Position numbers and translations under genes: made by a program
The notes under the pieces: generated by a model
Told to the model about the DNA's origin: nothing
The model's input: the letters and a program-made list of their open reading frames with translations, nothing else
Database searches by the model: none
In this document: piece by piece, positions 32,781 to 36,942 of the stretch
How the letters are laid out: every line of letters starts with the position of its first letter
How positions within the stretch are numbered: position 1 is the first letter of the stretch
Assembly (NCBI GenBank): GCA_001953115.1
Contig: LSSL01002564.1
Span: forward strand, 1-36,942
Direction: 5' to 3'
Length of the DNA stretch: 36,942 nucleotides
From: Smittium mucronatum
Lineage: Eukaryota; Kickxellomycota; Harpellomycetes; Harpellales; Legeriomycetaceae

Positions 32781-35276
32781 GAAATTACCATTTTTAAATT
32801 GGTATATTTAATGGCTTCTGGGACCAAAAAACTGACTTTGAAAGGCTTATAAGATATAATCATCTTCAGTTAGTTAGTTTTAATATAGAATAATTTATTT
32901 GAATTCTGTAATCCTTAATAAGAAATTTACAAATAATCTCTAAAAATTATAAAATCTGTAGAGAATCCCACCTTTTTATTTTTCCGTTGAATATTGATAG
33001 GTTTTTTTCAGGGTAAACTAAAAAAAATTCCCCAATCAAAAAAATCGATCTGATTTTGATAAAACCTTCAGAATTCATTTTAATTTATTATATATTGGTC
33101 CCCTGTGTAACCTAAAAATACTCTGTTAAAATTAGTTTATCAATAAACCTAAGTTTTAGTTGCTTTATTCAGTAAATATATAATTTTCTCATTTATCTTG
33201 AAAAAAAAATGAAGATTCCAAGAATCATATTTTTTATGAAGACTCTGTTTATTAACGGTTGCTTCCATTGTATTTATTGCTAATTCAAATGACTTTTGAT
33301 TAGATAGATGATAATTTTTGTTTTTAAAAGTATTATTAAAGATAATATTGCTCAATAAAATTCAACTAAATCCGAATGTGTTTCAAAATAAAATTTTCAA
33401 AAAAATTTATTACTCATTAGTATTTCCCTTCTAAACTGATATAAATAATCTTGGTTAGAGGCAAGAAAGAGGATTTTTTCTACTTCAATGAAAATCGCAT
33501 GATAATTTGTCTGCTATGAATATCCATTAGATAAAATCATTTAATTGAATTTTAAACCGATCCACAAGATATTTTAATTAATATTTAGATGTTTATTGAG
33601 CTCACTTTATTTTAAACTCTCACTATTTCAAGATATTTTAGATTTAATAAAAAAATTTATTTCCTTCAACTTGATACACTTCAAACTTTTTTCATGATAT
33701 ATTGAATAAACTATTGGGCTCTGAGAGTCATGATATGAGAAAAAAACAATGAAACCTTGGGATATCATTAAAATAATAGATAATAATAAACCTTTTAATA
33801 ATCAGCATTTACATAAAAAAATTCTAAAAAAAATTTAGGTGTAATGGAGAATTTTTTCATGATCTTCAATTAAAATGATATATTAATTTTCGTAATCGAA
33901 TAAATCCCCTCGATTGAAAAAATAAAATTACATTCAATCAATCAATATCAAGGTGCAGGACTAAATTAATTTTGAAAACCTTAAATATTTGACTGTATAA
34001 ATAGGTTTTAATGCATATGATTGCTTTTTTACCATCTCCGACTCAATTTTATAATATCATCTGAGGTAAAATTCTAACCTTCCGATTCAGATTGCCATTT
34101 CAGATATCAATACTCCAACTTGAGATATTTTAAATTAGTTTGAGGCAAAATTCCCCTCATTATTGTGTAAAATGATCAAAATTTAGAAAAATTGCACCGA
34201 TAAATGTTTTTATTAGAGAAATTATCGCAATTATTTACTCAAAATTTTAAAAGCCTCCAATTAATAAAGAAATCTCTATTTGAATAAAAATAATTGGACA
34301 CTCGTTCTTCATAAACGGTTTGTTTTATTATGTGAGAAAATTTTAGGTAAATTATCATTTAAAATAAAAATTGCTGTACTATATAAATTTATTGGTGAAA
34401 AAAAAAATTAAATGCAAGATTTATTTATAATAAACAAACTATCGAGTGATTTTAACGAGCTATTTTGAAATAATCTTCATGTTTCTTAATAGGATATTTT
34501 ATATAAAAAAAGCTACATTTTATCGCTATACAAAAATATTAAACTTATATAAAATAGATTAACATCTTTATCTATTTAAAAATAAACTTCAAGAAGATGT
34601 CTTTTTAAAATCCTTAGTAATTTTTCTTGAGTATATTATATTTTTTAAATTTTGCTTCTATCGGCTTTAAAATTGAATAAAACACTCGGTATTAAAAAAA
34701 AATTCACGAAAAATTCAATCTCAAGTTTTAATAATCAATATATAAAATTCTTAAAAAGACGTATTTGTGATTTATTTGAATATATATATATATATATATA
34801 TTTCGCGAAACATAAAAAAATATTAATTTTTACTTTTTCGCGATTTCAAAATTGCGCCCGAAAAAATAACAAATTTAATAACTTAAATGGCATACCTCCT
34901 ATATTTTGAATTATATGTATTTATTCGAAATCTTTGGTTTGATTTAAAATTAATATAATACAGCCTATTTTTTTCCTGCAAATTTTTTTGATATTAATCA
35001 ATAAAGATATTATGCAGCTTTAACTATATTAGTAGCTTTTCAGATCATTCATTAAATTCCAAAAAATTGATTATCAAATGCAATCACAAAGAAAAATATT
35101 TTCAATTTATGAATACAAGGATGCAAAAATCGTTACTATTTGGATTTCTTTTATCTAAAATCCAATATGTCGAATATTTTAGTTATTATGGGTCTCATGA
35201 TACTATAATTACAATATTGTCTCCCAAACGCCGAATGATATAATCTTTATAACCAGATTCACTATAAATGAATTCG
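32781..35276. other. AT-rich desert
   Basis: No gene supported. The 85-codon frame at 34,652-34,909 is Asn/Lys/Phe-rich, crosses the TA microsatellite and has no motif. A phrase like GAGGYAAAATTCYAACCT/GAGGCAAAATTCCCCTCA occurs twice near 34,064 and 34,142, a weak repeat. Confidence 0.6.
34780..34801. repeat. (TA)n microsatellite
   Basis: About eleven TA dinucleotides. Confidence 0.95.
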
Positions 35277-36410
35277 AAGAAATTTATCCAGTTTTTGAAA
35301 AAGAAAAAATAAGCTGACACGAAAAGAGGTAGACAGTTTAAATTTGCTCCTAAGGATATACTAATTACTCTTATGACCTATCTGAGACATTTTTTAAATT
35401 AGATAAATTAGTGAGAGATTTTGATATTTCTGGCCCGTGCGCCTGTAATATTGTTAACTCGACGGCTAAAGTAGTAAGATATTCACCACTCAAATATCAC
35501 TTATTTCTTTTAAAAAAGGATGCCCATTTAGCCAAAAAACAATTTTTTCTAAAAAAAAAAGAAGCCGCTTTAATTATTTATTGCATTTTTTTTATATAAA
35601 CATAAAATCCGGATTATTTCAGGGTGGAAAACGCCATAGATATTGAATTAAGAGAGAGATGGCCATTATTTCGGATGGAATATGTCCTTTTATAAGCCCC
35701 ATATTTGATTTTTCTGTGCAAAATATATCGGTTAATAGAAAGATGACTCATATATACAGGATCTTTTTGGAAAAATCGCCCGGTGATTATAGAATGAAAG
35801 ACAAATGTGGTCGTAAAGAATGGGCCGCAAAGGCGGACAAAGGTTATGTGGGAATGGAAAAAAGATTTAGAGATGTATTACCTAAAAAAAAAGTAGAAAA
35901 ATGGAGATAGATCCTCTCAAAATAATGCAAATAATAGCTCTCAGCAAGTATTAGGCGCCTCAAATTTGGAATATATAGTTGAAAATGAATCGAACAATCA
36001 TTGCGAAAGAATTATTGTTGGAAAATCTTTAGGGAGATTAAAGTAAGTTTTAAAGGCAATGGGATATATCTATATACGATCTATTGGTAGTATAGAATTT
36101 TTAATTGATATATTTATGGCTTTTAAAAATCTACATATATCTAATTTACCTCTAAGAACTGAAAATATTAAGTATTATGATTCAATAAGGATGAATGAGA
36201 TCTCTATTTATAAGAATATGCAGAAAATAGAAGTTATTTACAAAGCTGTCAAGAAGAAAACTCAAGAATTTCGTAGGATTTATTTTAATTCTCCAGAAAA
36301 TAACAAAAGCACATATATTTCCAGTAAAAGAAGATTTTTAGGAGAAACAAAAACTTCATTGGATTTAGAGCCAGAAACGAGTGGCTTTGAATACACTGTA
36401 ATATAAGCTC
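35277..36410 (+). pseudogene. IS5/PIF-Harbinger-type (DDE_Tnp_4) transposase relic
   Basis: The N-terminal part reads RQFKFAPKDILITLMTYLRH (35,331-35,390), a frameshift, then KLDKLVRDFDIS and a C-N-I-V-N helix (to about 35,475). That is the helix-turn-helix commonly preceding DDE_Tnp_4 domains. After an AT-rich gap the catalytic region resumes with GGKRHRY (from about 35,621) and, at 35,659-35,910, MAIISDG, a DFSV-xxx-NRKMTHIY segment and KADKGYVGMEKRF. In the last, the Asp fits the second catalytic residue (A-D-xGY). Downstream RIIV followed by GRLK near 36,010-36,040 matches the family's R-xxVE-xFGRLK block, but the catalytic Glu is missing (Gly in its place). AFKNLHISNLPLR (about 36,119-36,157) fits the end of the domain. 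The tail (36,160-36,406) is Lys-rich and open. The first catalytic Asp lies in the degraded gap. Confidence 0.72.
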
Positions 36411-36599
36411 TTTTATTTAAAATACGATTCGAATTTTTTTTACTATTGACATCACAATAAATATTATCCAATAAGAATGATTTTTAATTTTCAAAACTTT
36501 TTTTAGGGAAATTTTTGGTATAAAAGATGTAAATAATTCCTATAACTCCAATCCCCCTTTTTTTCATCCAATTTTTCATTTCTTTTTTTTCGATTTGTA
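36411..36599. other. AT-rich spacer
   Basis: Short AT-rich spacer between the Harbinger-type relic and the GC-rich tail. No gene or repeat seen. Confidence 0.5.
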
Positions 36600-36661
36600 T
36601 CAGCACAAGTTATATGCAGTCCCCTAAGAGTGAAATACCTTGCCGTGGTTTAGGGGCTTAA

Positions 36662-36685
36662 TAGTGCACTTTTCGAAGTACACTA
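36662..36685. other. stem-loop with TTCG loop
   Basis: TAGTGCACTT / TTCG / AAGTACACTA forms a 10-base stem with one mismatch around a TTCG tetraloop. TAGTGCAC recurs at about 36,870-36,877. Confidence 0.65.
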
Positions 36686-36700
36686 GACTAAAATTTCACG

Positions 36701-36817
36701 CAGCGTTGTACTATTTTTGGTTGGAAGTAGTGGAGACAGCGCACAGCGTTGCACTATTCTTGGTTGGGAGTAGTGGAGATAGCGCACAGCGATTCGGAGG
36801 ACAGCGATTCCAGAGGA
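36701..36817 (+). repeat. 43-bp tandem duplication followed by 15-bp tandem repeat
   Basis: Two 43-base units (36,701-36,743 and 36,744-36,786) begin CAGCGTTG and end with a TAGTGGAGAYAGCGCA-type sequence. They differ at four positions, all transitions. Directly after them CAGCGATTCGGAGGA (36,787-36,801) is followed by a near copy starting at 36,802. The shared CAGCG word heads every unit. Confidence 0.9.
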
Positions 36818-36942
36818 GGACCATCTAGAAACAGGAGGAACCGATCGTTTAGCACAGCTGAGACATAGTCTAGTGCACAAGTCCAGCGTTCGACAGTCAG
36901 ACGGATCTCAGCGTCTAACAGCTATTTGTAGGAAAGCCATGT

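Larger units (their letters stand above)
36600..36942. other. GC-rich tail, probably end or leader of another element
   Basis: The last 340 bases are close to half G+C, in sharp contrast to everything before. They contain a 43-bp tandem duplication, a shorter 15-base repeat, and a stem-loop at 36,662-36,685. The overlapping open frames on both strands (62 and 65 codons) look like products of higher GC and show no motif. An LTR, an untranslated leader of a recent mobile element, or the border of a host gene region are candidates. The sequence continues past the window, so I cannot choose. Confidence 0.5.

Noticed and set aside
34652..34909. 85-codon frame
   Set aside because: Low-complexity Asn/Lys/Phe composition through a TA microsatellite; no conserved motif.
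36640..36880. overlapping 62- and 65-codon frames on both strands of the GC-rich tail
   Set aside because: They are explained by higher GC and the tandem repeat; no start context or domain.
1..36942. CRISPR arrays, bacterial operons, ribosome binding sites, rRNA or tRNA genes
   Set aside because: No regularly spaced identical repeats, no operon-like gene runs and no RNA gene structure were found; the content is eukaryotic transposon debris.

Overview
The window is very AT-rich eukaryotic DNA (about four fifths A+T by eye). It carries no intact gene that I can defend. Almost everything recognisable is a decayed transposable element whose reading frame is broken by stops and frameshifts. The longest open frames are only 80 to 115 codons. 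Several of those are shadows; the real signals are conserved protein motifs that hop between frames. The mix of a chromodomain Ty3/gypsy element, a LINE, MULE, IS630/Tc1-type and IS5/Harbinger-type (DDE_Tnp_4) relics excludes a prokaryote. It suits a repeat-laden, AT-biased eukaryote such as a large-genome microsporidian, an early-diverging fungus, a myxozoan or an invertebrate. I cannot decide among these from sequence alone.

Layout. 1-3,500: Ty3/gypsy chromovirus pol on the + strand (RT, RNase H, integrase, chromodomain), preceded by a presumed gag/protease remnant. 3,620-5,470: a less AT-rich, coding-like stretch on the same strand that I cannot assign. 7,250-8,330: MULE transposase relic on the - strand. 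8,330-13,200: mostly featureless AT-rich DNA with short repeats, a GC-rich stem-loop and an acidic coding-like scrap. 13,200-14,770: a second MULE relic on the + strand with a SWIM-like end. 15,180-15,550: a Thr-rich low-complexity coding-like tract read on the - strand. 16,500-17,400: a compositionally distinct island with G and C runs.

18,393-20,566: the best-defined element, an IS630/Tc1-mariner-type transposon. It has two 458-bp inverted arms that look identical over about 400 bp, possible TA target duplications, and a dead transposase between the arms. 21,555-22,700: unassigned coding-like scraps. About 23,620-26,780: a LINE relic on the + strand (endonuclease, reverse transcriptase, C-terminal region). 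26,800-31,700 and 32,800-35,260: AT-rich deserts. 32,320-32,780: a second reverse transcriptase relic, probably DIRS/Ngaro-like. 35,277-36,410: an IS5/PIF-Harbinger-type relic. 36,600-36,942: a GC-rich tail with a 43-bp tandem duplication and a stem-loop; it probably belongs to an element continuing past the window.

The genes do not work together: this is a transposon graveyard. The points that merit follow-up are the near-identical arms around a dead transposase, the unassigned coding-like block after the chromovirus, and the GC-rich tail.
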